A DNA stretch of 36,995 bases from Rhizobiaceae bacterium (GCA_016742175.1 JACVCH010000026.1:1-36995), one strand, 5' to 3'. Shown: positions 1-8,674, counted from the first letter of the stretch. Notes: generated from the letters alone by a model not told the origin. Program-made: numbers and translations.

Positions 1-513
1 GACCTGCTGCTCGAATCCGTCTCCCACCTCGTCCACACGAAGGGCCGCATCGACATCCACTTCTGCCTCGTCGGCGGCGGGCCGGCGCTCGACGAACTGA
101 AGGCGCAGGCGACGGCCATGGGCCTCGACGACTTCGTCACCTTCACAGGCCGCGCCAGCGACGAGACGCTGTTCGAGGTGCTGTCGACGTCGGACGTCTG
201 CGTGAACCCCGACCGGGTGAACCCGATGAACGACAAGTCGACCATGAACAAGATCCTCGAATACATGGCGTTCGAAAAGCCGATCGTGCAGTACGAAGTC
301 GTCGAGGGTCGCTATTCGGCGCAGAGCGCATCGACCTATGCGCGGCCCAACGATGCGGTCCACATGGCCGAGCAGATCGAGCTTCTTCTCGCCGACCCGG
401 AACGTCGCGCCGAAATGGGCCGCGTCGGGCGCGCGCGGGTCGAGAACCAGTTCAGTTGGGACCATCAGGTGCCCTCGCTGATCGCGGCCTATCGCAAGAT
501 CTTCAAGCTCTGA
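1..513 (+). CDS. Glycosyltransferase family 4 (group 1), C-terminal part
   Basis: The reading frame is open from the first base, so the gene is cut by the window edge and only its last 170 residues are visible. They match the C-terminal Rossmann half of GT-B glycosyltransferases. There is an LVGGGP-type nucleotide-binding turn near residue 23, then DFVTFTGR, and a donor-binding loop containing NPMNDKSTMNK followed by ILEYMAFEKPIV, the usual place of the E-x7-E motif. The family transfers a sugar from a nucleotide donor onto a lipid-linked or growing glycan at the cytoplasmic membrane. The stop codon overlaps the GAGG ribosome-binding site of the next gene, so the two are co-transcribed. The donor sugar cannot be told from this fragment. 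Confidence 0.85.
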   Translation, partial: DLLLESVSHLVHTKGRIDIHFCLVGGGPALDELKAQATAMGLDDFVTFTGRASDETLFEVLSTSDVCVNPDRVNPMNDKSTMNKILEYMAFEKPIVQYEVVEGRYSAQSASTYARPNDAVHMAEQIELLLADPERRAEMGRVGRARVENQFSWDHQVPSLIAAYRKIFKL

Positions 514-520
514 GGCACCG

Positions 521-2446
521 ATGTCGTTTGGCTGGTACGTCAATCGCCTGCGCAACATGAGCCCCGGTGAGGTCGCCCACCGGATCGTGGAGAAAAGCCG
601 CAAGCTTTCCTCGAAGGACCGGCACGAAGGCTGGGGGCGATTTGCGCAGGAGGGCGACGACATCCCGCGCATCCCGGGGCTGAGCGAGGCCGTCCTGCAG
701 GCCTCGCCCGCCGTGCGCGAAGCGCTCGACCGGACCTGTGCAGCGCTGCTGGACGGCCGCTTTTCCGCGCTCGGCGTGGACTGGCCGAAGCGCTCTGCCG
801 ATGCGCTGTTTCCCGTCGACATCTGGCGGCTCGACCCCGTTTCCGGCCAATCCTGGCCGGGCGGCGACGCCTATTGCTTCGACATTTCCTACCGCCACGA
901 GACGCGCCTCGGCGACGTCAAATATGTCTGGGAGTTCAACCGGCTCCAGTTCCTCCAGCCGCTTGCGGCCAAGCTGGCCCTCGACGACGACGCCGATGCC
1001 CGTCGCGCCATCGAGGCGGCGATCGAAAGCTGGCACCGCGCCCATCCGCCTTTCCGCGGGCTTGTCTGGAACTCGGGCATCGAGCTTGCGCTGCGCGCCA
1101 TCTCGCTCGTGGTCGCCTCCAGCATCTGCGGCTCGCACCTGTCGCCGGACACGATCCGCCGCCTCCGCGAAATCCTCGCCGCGCACGCATTCTGGCTCAA
1201 GCGCTTTCCATCGCGCTTCTCGTCCGCCAACAACCACCTCATCGCCGAGGCCGCCGGCGAATACCTCATCGGCATCGCCATGCCGAGCCTCACCGGCGCC
1301 GAAGCGATGGCTGCGAAGGCGCGGAAGATTCTCGAAACCGAGATCGAAAAACAGATCCTCCCCGACGGCGTCCCGGCCGAGCAATCGCCGACCTACGGCG
1401 CGTTCTCGATCGAGTTCGCGCTTCTCGCCGCCCTCGCTGCACGGCAGCTCGACGATCCGTTCGGCCCGGTCTTCGAAGCGCGCCTGCTCGCCTTCGCCGA
1501 TTGGCTCGCCGCCATCTCGTGCGACGGAACTGCCCCCGCGATATGCGACGACGACGAGGGCCGCGTCATCGCCATGTGCGAGCTCGAACCGCGCTATCCG
1601 GCCTCCATCGCCAATGCCGCGATGGCCTTCCTCGGCACGCCCTCGCCCGTCGCGGCGAGCGAACCGCATCTGCGCGATGCGATCTTCGGCGAGGCGGCGC
1701 AAGCCGAGCCGACAGCCCCCATCGGCGAGACGACGTTCCCCGACGGCGGCTACAGCGTCCTCGACGGGCACCGCTTCAAGCTCGTCATGGACCACGGCCC
1801 GCTCGGCTACCTCTCCATCGCCGCCCACGGCCATGCCGACGCGCTCTCCATCCTGCTCGCCATCGACGGCGCGCGGGTCCTCGTCGATCCGGGCACCTAT
1901 CTCTATCATTCGGGCGGCGCGTGGCGGGACTGGTTCCGCTCGACCCGCGCGCACAACACGCTGACCATCGGCGGCGCCGACCAGAGCATCATGTCCGGCG
2001 CGTTCAACTGGTCGCACAAGGCCAACACGCGCCTGATCGAGGCATCCGACACTGCGCTCCTGGCCGAGCATGACGGCTACGCGAAGCGCCTCGGTGCCAC
2101 CCACCGCCGGCAGGTCCGCGTCACGAAAGACGGCCTGCGCATCGAGGACGAGGTTTCCGGCAAACCGCAGCCCGTCGAGCTCGTCTTCCAGTTCGCGCCC
2201 GGCCTCGACATCCGCACAGAAGGTGTTACTGCGACTGTCTCCAAAGACGACACGCCGATCGCGGTTTTCACCCTGCCCGACCCCAATTTCGAAATCACCA
2301 CCGGCAAGGACAGCTTCGACGGCGGCTGGGTCTCGCCCTCCTTCGGCATCAAGGTCGCCGCCCCGCGCCTGTCGTGGCGGGGCAGGTCGGACCATCCGCT
2401 CGTCACCGAAATCCGCCTCGTCCAACGGCCAGGGAGCCGCGCATGA
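521..2446 (+). CDS. Heparinase II/III family protein
   Basis: A 641-residue protein with an N-terminal alpha/alpha-toroid part (roughly residues 1-340) and a C-terminal beta-sandwich of the heparinase II/III type (about 380-640). The HGHADALS motif, with H436 and H438, lies in the conserved catalytic/metal region of this lyase superfamily. Family members cleave uronic-acid-containing polysaccharides by beta-elimination. Proteins of this bacterial type usually sit in exopolysaccharide clusters, where they may trim or edit the product. No convincing signal peptide is seen. The start follows GAGG by five bases. The stop overlaps the next gene in ATGA, indicating translational coupling. Substrate is unknown; the AlgD-like gene nearby makes a uronate-bearing glycan plausible. 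Confidence 0.88.
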   Translation: MSFGWYVNRLRNMSPGEVAHRIVEKSRKLSSKDRHEGWGRFAQEGDDIPRIPGLSEAVLQASPAVREALDRTCAALLDGRFSALGVDWPKRSADALFPVDIWRLDPVSGQSWPGGDAYCFDISYRHETRLGDVKYVWEFNRLQFLQPLAAKLALDDDADARRAIEAAIESWHRAHPPFRGLVWNSGIELALRAISLVVASSICGSHLSPDTIRRLREILAAHAFWLKRFPSRFSSANNHLIAEAAGEYLIGIAMPSLTGAEAMAAKARKILETEIEKQILPDGVPAEQSPTYGAFSIEFALLAALAARQLDDPFGPVFEARLLAFADWLAAISCDGTAPAICDDDEGRVIAMCELEPRYPASIANAAMAFLGTPSPVAASEPHLRDAIFGEAAQAEPTAPIGETTFPDGGYSVLDGHRFKLVMDHGPLGYLSIAAHGHADALSILLAIDGARVLVDPGTYLYHSGGAWRDWFRSTRAHNTLTIGGADQSIMSGAFNWSHKANTRLIEASDTALLAEHDGYAKRLGATHRRQVRVTKDGLRIEDEVSGKPQPVELVFQFAPGLDIRTEGVTATVSKDDTPIAVFTLPDPNFEITTGKDSFDGGWVSPSFGIKVAAPRLSWRGRSDHPLVTEIRLVQRPGSRA

Positions 2447-3426
2447 CCGACATCGCCGCCTTGCCCGGCCGCATCGCCGCCGCCACATCCGCTCAGATAA
2501 CCACCCGCCCGATCGCCTCGCTCGCCGACTGGCAGCGCCTGATGGCGCGTGTTCCCGCGCCGCACCTGACGCAGGCCCACGCCTATGGCGAGGCGCGCCG
2601 CACCAATGGCTGGACGCCGACGCGCGTTGCTTTCGAGGCCGGCGGGCGGCCGGTCGCGATCTGCCAGATCCTCGAAAAGCGCATCGCCGGCATCCGGCTC
2701 GTCTCGCGCGTCAGCCGCGGGCCGCTCTTCCTCGACGCCGCGCCGCCGCCCGAGACTATCCTCGCCGTCTACCGTGCGCTGAAGCGCGGCTGGGGGCGGC
2801 TCGGCAAGGGTGCGCTCGTCGTCGCGCCGTCGCTCGAAAGCACACCGGAAAACCTCTCTCTGATGCGCGCCGCCGGGTTTCGCATCCAGGGCGAGGCCGG
2901 CTGGGTTTCGGCGCAGGTCGACCTGACGCGCACCGAGGACGAGATCATCGGCTCCTTCCAGCCAAACTTCCGCAACAAGCTGCGCAAATGCGACAAGCTG
3001 GACATTTCGCTTCGCGTCGGCAACGAGCCCGAACTCGTCGAGTGGATGATCGCGCGGCACGAGGAGAACAAGCGCGACAAGGAATTCTCGGCCGTCGACG
3101 ACCGGTTCCTGCGCGTTCTGAGCGACGCATCGGGCAACGATTTCACGATCCTGCAGGCGATCCATGAGGGCCGGCCGGTCGCCGGTATCTCCGTTATCCG
3201 CTACGGGCTCGGCGCGGAGTATTTCGTCGCCTGGTTCGGGCCGGACGGTCGCGCCATCAATGCCGGCAACTACCTCTTGTGGCAGGCGATCCGGCACATG
3301 AAATCGCTCGGTGTCGCGACGCTCGATCTCGGCGGGCTCGACCCCAACACCGGCTATTCCACTTTCAAGCGGGGCCTGCGCCCACGCGAATACACGCTCA
3401 TCGGCGAGTGCATCGCCTTCCTCTAG
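2443..3426 (+). CDS. FemAB/GNAT-like acyltransferase
   Basis: A 327-residue protein related to FemAB/BioF2-like GNAT-fold enzymes. The N-terminal part (about 30-140) has an AHAYGEA segment and IRLVSRVSRGPLFLDA. The C-terminal GNAT core (about 160-320) has NFRNKLRKCDK, then AGISVIRYG, YFVAWFG and LDLGGLDPNTGYSTFKRG, a typical ending of the family. Relatives transfer an amino acid or acyl group to peptidoglycan or polysaccharide. The ATG at 2443 is preferred because it overlaps the upstream stop (ATGA); an in-frame ATG at 2374 lies inside the heparinase gene. Context suggests modification of the glycan made by this cluster. The acyl donor is unknown. Confidence 0.82.
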   Translation: MTDIAALPGRIAAATSAQITTRPIASLADWQRLMARVPAPHLTQAHAYGEARRTNGWTPTRVAFEAGGRPVAICQILEKRIAGIRLVSRVSRGPLFLDAAPPPETILAVYRALKRGWGRLGKGALVVAPSLESTPENLSLMRAAGFRIQGEAGWVSAQVDLTRTEDEIIGSFQPNFRNKLRKCDKLDISLRVGNEPELVEWMIARHEENKRDKEFSAVDDRFLRVLSDASGNDFTILQAIHEGRPVAGISVIRYGLGAEYFVAWFGPDGRAINAGNYLLWQAIRHMKSLGVATLDLGGLDPNTGYSTFKRGLRPREYTLIGECIAFL

Positions 3427-3488
3427 CTTAGCCGAATCTTAAGCGCGCGATGACAGATTGGTGATCGCATTCTTCAGGGGGAACGGCC

Positions 3489-4901
3489 TTGCGCCTGCTG
3501 GATATCGCGCGCAGCGCCTATGTGAAGAGCCCGCCCGGCCTGCGCCGGTCGGTCGCGCCGCTGATTTCCATAATGCCGCTCTCGCTGCGCTATGGCGCGG
3601 TCTACGAGCGCTGGCGCCGCGACATCGTTCGCGCGCGCACCGATGCCGACTTTTCCACTACAGCGACGACGGCAGCCCTGCGCTCGCTGGCAAGCACTGC
3701 GATTCATGCAAGCCCTTTCCACCGTGCGCGTTTCGCAACCGCCTTCGGCGCGGATTTCGATGCGCGGCAGATGGAAGTCGAAGACCTCGCCCGCCTGCCG
3801 ATCCTGACCAAGAGCGATTTGCGCGCCGCCGGCGATGCGGCCCTCACCCGCCCCGCGAAAAGCCTCGTGCGCAATTGCACCAGCGGCTCCAACGGCGAGG
3901 AGCCGTTCGCGTTCTTCGTCGACCGCGACCGCTCGGTGCGCGAATTCGCCTTCGTCAACGACGCCTGGGCGCGCGCCGGCTATACGCGCGATGAGACGCG
4001 CTGCGTCCTCAAGGGCTTTCGCATGAAAGGCGCGGAGGATCGCCTGTTCGAATGGGAGCCGGCGCTGAACGAACTGCGCCTTTGCGTCTTCCCGATGAGC
4101 GAGGCGGACGTCGCGCTCTACATCGACCTGATCGACGCACGCCAGATCCGTTTCCTGCACGGCTATCCGTCGGCCATCGAACTCTTCTGCCGCCACATGC
4201 TGGCGCTCGGCCGCAGCTTCAAGACGCCGATCAAGGGCATCCTGCCGATCTCCGAACCGCTCTACGACCACCAGCGCGCGACGATCCGCCAAGCGCTCGG
4301 CGACGTCGCCTTCGCTCCCTTCTACGGCCTCAGCGAAAAGGCGCTCTTCGCGCGCGAAGTCGCGTACGACATCTACGAGTTCGAACCGCTCTACGGCCTC
4401 GCAGAACTCGTCGACGACGATGGCACGCCAGTCACCCAACCCGGCGCGGAAGGCCGCCTCGTCGGCACCGGCTTCATCACGCATGGCATGCCCTTCATCC
4501 GCTACGACACCGAGGACCGCGCCCGCCTCGTCGAGCCGGGCACGCGCGCCAATGGCTGGCGCATGAAGGTCACGGCCATCTCCCCGCGCCGCAAGCCCGG
4601 CTTCTTCGTCGGCAAGTCGGGCAACCGCATCGTCGCGACGAACTTCCCGCCGCAGGACCCGGCCTTCTTCCGCGGCATGAGCGAATTCCAGTTCGTCCAG
4701 TCGGAGCCCGGTGAGGCGGTGATCCGCTATGTGGCGGCGAAGGACGGCACCGTAGGAGATGCCGAACGTATCCGCACCGCGCTCGAGGCAAAGGCCGATG
4801 GCCACCTGACATTCACGCTGGAGCGCGTCGATTGCCTCGCCTGCGGCAGCCAGGGCAAGCGCGCCTTCATCGACCAGCGGCTTGATCTGGCGCGGTACTA
4901 A
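3489..4901 (+). CDS. CapK/PaaK-like AMP-binding (adenylate-forming) protein
   Basis: A 470-residue member of the phenylacetate-CoA ligase/CapK branch of the ANL superfamily. The ATP-binding loop TSGSNGEEP is at residues 131-139, and YGLSEKALF further on corresponds to the core Y-G-x-S/T-E motif. CapK-type proteins are common in capsule and exopolysaccharide clusters, where they are thought to activate an acyl group for glycan decoration, but few have been tested. The start is a TTG preceded by AGGGGG with suitable spacing; no ATG gives the full N-terminus. It probably works with the preceding FemAB/GNAT-like protein, one activating and the other transferring; this pairing is inference. A 62-bp gap separates the two genes. 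Confidence 0.85.
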   Translation: MRLLDIARSAYVKSPPGLRRSVAPLISIMPLSLRYGAVYERWRRDIVRARTDADFSTTATTAALRSLASTAIHASPFHRARFATAFGADFDARQMEVEDLARLPILTKSDLRAAGDAALTRPAKSLVRNCTSGSNGEEPFAFFVDRDRSVREFAFVNDAWARAGYTRDETRCVLKGFRMKGAEDRLFEWEPALNELRLCVFPMSEADVALYIDLIDARQIRFLHGYPSAIELFCRHMLALGRSFKTPIKGILPISEPLYDHQRATIRQALGDVAFAPFYGLSEKALFAREVAYDIYEFEPLYGLAELVDDDGTPVTQPGAEGRLVGTGFITHGMPFIRYDTEDRARLVEPGTRANGWRMKVTAISPRRKPGFFVGKSGNRIVATNFPPQDPAFFRGMSEFQFVQSEPGEAVIRYVAAKDGTVGDAERIRTALEAKADGHLTFTLERVDCLACGSQGKRAFIDQRLDLARY

Positions 4902-4905
4902 AGGC

Positions 4906-4944
4906 CCCCTCTCCGTCTCGGGCGCAGCCCGAGACGGAGAGGGG
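4906..4944. repeat. 18-bp perfect inverted repeat between convergent genes
   Basis: Two exact 18-base arms (4906-4923 and 4927-4944) surround a GCA loop. The structure lies in the 64-bp gap between the convergent CapK-like gene and the AlgD-like gene. Its core CTCCGTCTCGGGC is shared with the 62-bp repeats at 36772 and 36893, so it is probably a member of that palindromic family. It may also act as a terminator in both directions, although no T-run follows on either strand. Confidence 0.75.
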
Positions 4945-4965
4945 CGCGACCTCAGCGTGGTTGCG

Positions 4966-6279
4966 CTACCAGTTGATCCCGTCCACGCGGCCCGTCGCCG
5001 CGGCGACGTTCGGCAGGCGCGCCATGTCGAGCAGCACCTGGTCGGGGCGCATGACGCTGACGATCGGCTCGTATTCCGGTGCGCGGTTGGTCGCCACGAT
5101 GATCTCGGAATGGTCGACGATCTCGTCCAGCGACGACACCATCAGTTGCGTGACATGCGGGATGGCGTTCATCAGGTAGGCCTTGTTGGCGCCGACGAGG
5201 CGGGCCACCGACACGTTCTTGTCGAAGACGCGCACGTCGCAGCCCTTGCCGATCAGGCGCTCGATCAGTTCCAGATACGGGCTCTCGCGCAGGTCGTCGG
5301 TGCCAGCCTTGAACGAGAACCCGAGGAAGCCGACCTTCTTCCTGCCCTGGCGCAGCACCCAGTCGAGCGCGCGTTCCACCTGCTGCTTGTTGGACGGGAT
5401 CAGCGAGCGCAGGAGCGGCGCCTCGACGTCCTTCTCGACCGCGAACGCGTTGATGGCGCGCACGTCCTTCGGCAGGCACGAGCCGCCGAAGGCGAAGCCG
5501 GGCAGGAGATAGGCGTTGGAGATGTTGAGCTTGTCGTCGGCGAAGAAGATCTGCATCAGCTCGTGGCTGTCGACGCCGGCGGCCTTGCACACATTGCCGA
5601 TCTCGTTGCCGAAGGCGACCTTGAGCGCATGCCAGGTGTTGTCGGTGTACTTCACGAGTTCGGCGACGCGCGGATCGGTCAGGATCAGCTTGCCGGGCAG
5701 GCCTTCATAGAGCGCCTTCAGCCGGTCGCGCGTCTCGTCGTCGCTCGCGCCGATGACCGTCTTGGCCGGATTGTCGAAATCGGCGACAGCCGAGCCTTCG
5801 CGCATGAATTCCGGATTGGACGCGACGCCGAAGCCCTCGCCGTTCTTCTTTCCCGAGCTTCGCTCGAGCGCCGGCACGGCCAGCGTTTCCAGCGTTCCGG
5901 GCAGGACGGTCGAGCGCATGACGACGGAGTGAAAACCCCTCTTGGCCTTCAGCGCCTCGCCGATCTGCTCGCAGACCGCCTCGACATGGCCAAGGTCGAG
6001 CGAACCGTTCTGCTTGGAGGGGGTGCCGACGCAGAGCAGCGAAATGTCGGAATTCGCGATGGCTTCGCTGGTCGACAGCGTGGCGCGCAGTCGGCCGGAG
6101 GCGACGTTGGAGGCGACGAGTTCGCCGACATCCTTTTCGATGATCGGGCTCTGGCCCGCATTGACGAGATCGACCTTGGTTTCGCTGACGTCGCAGCCGA
6201 TGACCTCGTGGCCGCGCTCGGCCAGGCACGCCGCGCAGACCGTGCCAACATAGCCGAGCCCGAATACCGAAATCCTCAT
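4966..6279 (-). CDS. algD: Nucleotide-sugar dehydrogenase, GDP-mannose 6-dehydrogenase-like
   Basis: A 437-residue member of the UDP-glucose/GDP-mannose dehydrogenase family, close to the usual AlgD length. It has the NAD-binding GLGYVG motif at residues 7-12, RSTVLPGT at 122-129, NTWHALKVAFGNEIGN in the central helix and the active-site loop GFAFGGSCLPKD with C268, the catalytic cysteine. The C-terminal domain carries LGFSFKAGTDDLRESP. The enzyme oxidises a nucleotide hexose twice to the uronate, GDP-mannose to GDP-mannuronate in AlgD. The AlgD-like choice over UDP-glucose dehydrogenase rests on the NTWHALKVAF and GFAFGGSCLPKD wording and is not certain. It faces the glycan genes on the other strand and likely supplies their uronic acid. 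Confidence 0.85.
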   Translation of the reverse strand: MRISVFGLGYVGTVCAACLAERGHEVIGCDVSETKVDLVNAGQSPIIEKDVGELVASNVASGRLRATLSTSEAIANSDISLLCVGTPSKQNGSLDLGHVEAVCEQIGEALKAKRGFHSVVMRSTVLPGTLETLAVPALERSSGKKNGEGFGVASNPEFMREGSAVADFDNPAKTVIGASDDETRDRLKALYEGLPGKLILTDPRVAELVKYTDNTWHALKVAFGNEIGNVCKAAGVDSHELMQIFFADDKLNISNAYLLPGFAFGGSCLPKDVRAINAFAVEKDVEAPLLRSLIPSNKQQVERALDWVLRQGRKKVGFLGFSFKAGTDDLRESPYLELIERLIGKGCDVRVFDKNVSVARLVGANKAYLMNAIPHVTQLMVSSLDEIVDHSEIIVATNRAPEYEPIVSVMRPDQVLLDMARLPNVAAATGRVDGINW

Positions 6280-6479
6280 CGCCTTACCCCCGTCAGAACA
6301 CAGTCATGTCCCCGGCTGCACCGATGCGCGGGGGAATTGCGTGCGCCGTGACTATCATCCGGAGGTAAAGGTCGCCTTATCGCGGCGCGGCAAACTTGCG
6401 GTATCCCTTGGACCAACGCCAGTCACCTTGACTGCTGGGCGAAACCGCGTTTGACCGGGGGCAAGAGGATGGAGGCATC

Positions 6480-7658
6480 ATGACGACCGACCAGGTTTCG
6501 CGCAACGAAGTCACGCTCGCCAACTGGCGTGAACATCCGTTCAGCACGCTGAGCTTCCAGTCCGTCAGCGAGTTCGTCCCCGTCGCGCCGATGACCTCTG
6601 CCCGCGGGCGCGCGCGGGACGCGGTCGGCAGCGGCGCCATCGACGGTATTGCGCTCCAGATCGACGGCGACGCTGTGACGCTTCCCGACTATCTGCGCGC
6701 CTCGTGGACCGACGCGCTCGTCGTGCTGCGCGACGGCAAGGTAATCGCCGACTGGCATGCGCCCCATGCCGATCCACACCTTCCGCACGTCATCTTCTCG
6801 ATCTCGAAATCCGTCACAGGAATGCTTGCCGGGATCGCCGTCGACGACGACCTGCTCGACGCCGACGCGCCGATTACCGACTACGTTGCGATGCCCGCCA
6901 CCAGTGCCTATGGGAGCGCGCGGGTGCGCGACCTTCTCGACATGACGGTCGATCTCGATTTCGACGAGGAATACACCGACAAGGACAGCGCCTTCGACCG
7001 CTACCGCCGCGCCATGCTCTGGAACCCGGAACGGCCCGACACGACGGCGCAGACGATGGAGGAATTCCTCGCCACCCTGCCCCCGCGCCAATCCGGCGAT
7101 CACGGCAGGCGCTTCTACTATGCCTCGCCCAACACCGACCTTCTCGGCCTCGTCATCGAGCGGGCGGTTGGACGGCGCTACCACGACTATCTCGCCGAGC
7201 GCCTTTTGAAGCCAATGGGCATGACCGGGGCGTCCTATGTCACGGTCGACCGGGTCGGCACCGCGCGGGCAGCGGGCGGCATCTGCATCACGGTCGAGGA
7301 TCTCGCGCGGCTCGGCGATCTCGTGCGTCTCGGCGGGCGCAACGCGGCGGACCAGCAGATCATTCCAGCCGAATGGATCGACGACATGCTCGCCAACGGC
7401 AACCGCCAGACCTGGGTCGACGGCAATTTCGCCGACATGTTCGCCAATGGCCGCTATCGCTCCTGCTGGTATCAGGTCGGCGACGAGCGCGGCTCGTTCT
7501 GCGGCGTCGGCATCCACGGACAGTGGGTCTGGGTCGATCCGGTCAGCCGAATCACCATCGCGAAGACCTCGTCGCGCCCAGATGCCAGCGACGATTCCGG
7601 CACCGCGCGAGAAATCTCGGCGCTCAGTCAGCTCGCGCGGACGCTAAAAACTGCCTAA
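6480..7658 (+). CDS. Serine hydrolase, beta-lactamase/NylB-like family
   Basis: A 392-residue protein of the class C beta-lactamase/penicillin-binding fold. The nucleophile motif S-x-x-K is FSISK with S107 and K110. The second motif is YYASPNTDLLG with Y214, which matches the tyrosine of 6-aminohexanoate-oligomer hydrolase (NylB). IHGQWVWVDP near residue 340 corresponds to the third (HTG/KTG-like) region. Relatives hydrolyse amide or ester bonds of small compounds; the natural substrate is usually unknown. No signal peptide is apparent, so it is probably cytoplasmic. GGAGG lies six bases before the ATG. It is transcribed divergently from the AlgD-like gene across 200 bp and has no clear functional link to its neighbours. 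Confidence 0.85.
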   Translation: MTTDQVSRNEVTLANWREHPFSTLSFQSVSEFVPVAPMTSARGRARDAVGSGAIDGIALQIDGDAVTLPDYLRASWTDALVVLRDGKVIADWHAPHADPHLPHVIFSISKSVTGMLAGIAVDDDLLDADAPITDYVAMPATSAYGSARVRDLLDMTVDLDFDEEYTDKDSAFDRYRRAMLWNPERPDTTAQTMEEFLATLPPRQSGDHGRRFYYASPNTDLLGLVIERAVGRRYHDYLAERLLKPMGMTGASYVTVDRVGTARAAGGICITVEDLARLGDLVRLGGRNAADQQIIPAEWIDDMLANGNRQTWVDGNFADMFANGRYRSCWYQVGDERGSFCGVGIHGQWVWVDPVSRITIAKTSSRPDASDDSGTAREISALSQLARTLKTA

Positions 7659-7725
7659 GAACGCGGCAGATCGATTAACGGAGTCCTGCCGAACGGGATC
7701 GATGCATACGCGATGCGCAGTTTCC

Positions 7726-7783
7726 GTTGCAATGGTGCAACAGGCTGTTGCGACGCAACAATTTGGCAGTCTTCGCAATTGCG
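7726..7783. promoter_or_regulatory. Three tandem palindromes upstream of the porin gene
   Basis: Three inverted repeats built on GTTGC/GCAAC or CGCAA/TTGCG occur in 58 bases: GTTGCA-ATGG-TGCAAC (7726-7741), TGTTGCG-A-CGCAACA (7746-7760) and CGCAATTGCG (7774-7783). They lie 100-155 bases before the porin start, in a region with no other gene. Repeated half-sites with similar sequence suggest cooperative binding by a dimeric regulator; which one is unknown. Confidence 0.45.
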
Positions 7784-7851
7784 CCAGCGAATTTTTCCCG
7801 CACAGTTTGCTCAGCGACATGGCGCAGAAGACCGGAGGGGTTGGCGAGCGC

Positions 7852-7868
7852 GATGTCTTCGAGACATC
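7852..7868 (+). promoter_or_regulatory. Small hairpin just upstream of porin ribosome-binding site
   Basis: GATGTC (7852-7857) pairs with GACATC (7863-7868) around a TTCGA loop. The hairpin ends a few bases before the GGGGG ribosome-binding site of the porin at 7882. Such 5' leader hairpins often stabilise outer-membrane protein mRNAs or tune translation; that role here is inference. Confidence 0.35.
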
Positions 7869-7881
7869 TCCTGGGGGTCCA

Positions 7882-8616
7882 ATGAACCTGTTCCGCACCT
7901 CGGCAGCCGCCTTCGCAATCGCTGCCGTTTCCACCCTTCCCGCCATTGCCGCCGACGCCGTCGTCTATGAAGCGCCGGTCGCCCTCGAAGAAGAAGTCGC
8001 ATCCGCGATCGACATCGCCTTCGGCGCCACCTTCACCTCGCGCTACGTCTCGCGCGGCGTCGCCAACTCCGACGGCCCGACACTGCAGGGCTATGTCGAG
8101 GCTTCCTACGACTGGGCCTATGTCGGCGTGTGGGCTTCGGGCGTCGACATCGCTCCGGACGACATCGAGATCGATCTCTATGCTGGTATCCGCCCGACCT
8201 TCGGCAATCTGACGGTCGATGTCGGCTACGTCCACTATTTCTACGACGAGACCGGCGAATGCTGCGGCGAGGCCTACATCAAGCCGAGCTACCAGTTCAC
8301 GGAAGAGTTCTCCGCGGGCCTCGAGCTCTATCACGACTTCGAGTTCGACACGACCTACGGCGTCGCGACGGCCGCGCTCGTCCTGCCCTACGACTTCACC
8401 CTTTCGGGCGGTATCGGCAACCGGTTCGACCTCGACGACACGGTCGACTGGAACGTGGGCCTGTCCTACACCTATGCCGACCTGATCACCTTCGACGTGC
8501 GCTACCACGACTCGAACTTCAACCGCGAATATTTCGTCGCGTCGGTCTCCCTCGACACCTCGTTCAACTCGATCCGCGAAATGTTCGCCGGTGGACAGTT
8601 CGGCGGCGGCCGCTGA
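7882..8616 (+). CDS. TorF-like putative porin (TIGR02001 family), outer membrane
   Basis: A 244-residue exported protein. The signal peptide is MNLFRTSAAAFAIAAVSTLPAIAA, with cleavage expected after AIAA near residue 24. The mature part is acidic and made of alternating aromatic and polar strands, beginning with FGATFTSRYVSRGVANSDGPTLQGY, the hallmark of the TIGR02001/TorF putative porin family. The C-terminal region continues with strand-like repeats such as YADLITFDVRYHDSN. It should form a small beta-barrel in the outer membrane; the solute is unknown. Longer in-frame starts (from 7702) are rejected because the signal peptide begins at 7882, where a GGGGG ribosome-binding site precedes it. 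The gene is monocistronic, with a leader of palindromes and its own terminator. Confidence 0.88.
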   Translation: MNLFRTSAAAFAIAAVSTLPAIAADAVVYEAPVALEEEVASAIDIAFGATFTSRYVSRGVANSDGPTLQGYVEASYDWAYVGVWASGVDIAPDDIEIDLYAGIRPTFGNLTVDVGYVHYFYDETGECCGEAYIKPSYQFTEEFSAGLELYHDFEFDTTYGVATAALVLPYDFTLSGGIGNRFDLDDTVDWNVGLSYTYADLITFDVRYHDSNFNREYFVASVSLDTSFNSIREMFAGGQFGGGR

Positions 8617-8642
8617 TTTTCTAGCCTGCACCTCCCAGACTT

Positions 8643-8674
8643 GGCCCGCCGGAATATCCCGGCGAGCCTTTTTT
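8643..8674 (+). terminator. Rho-independent terminator after the porin gene
   Basis: A GC-rich hairpin with stem CGCCGG/CCGGCG (8647-8652 and 8659-8664), extended by GGC/GCC across one mismatch, is followed by a run of six T (8669-8674). It lies 27 bases after the porin stop codon. It is the clearest intrinsic terminator in the window. Confidence 0.88.

Noticed and set aside
503-2488. Long open frame (661 codons) on the minus strand opposite the heparinase gene
   Set aside because: It mirrors the third-position GC bias of the true gene, has no recognisable domain and no ribosome-binding site. The same holds for the other long antisense frames in the window, such as 7675-8682, 10142-11254, 17295-18326, 22595-24499 and 27301-29115.
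7664-7691. Terminator hairpin CGGCAG/CTGCCG after the serine hydrolase
   Set aside because: The stem is six pairs with a 16-base loop and no T-run; too weak to call.
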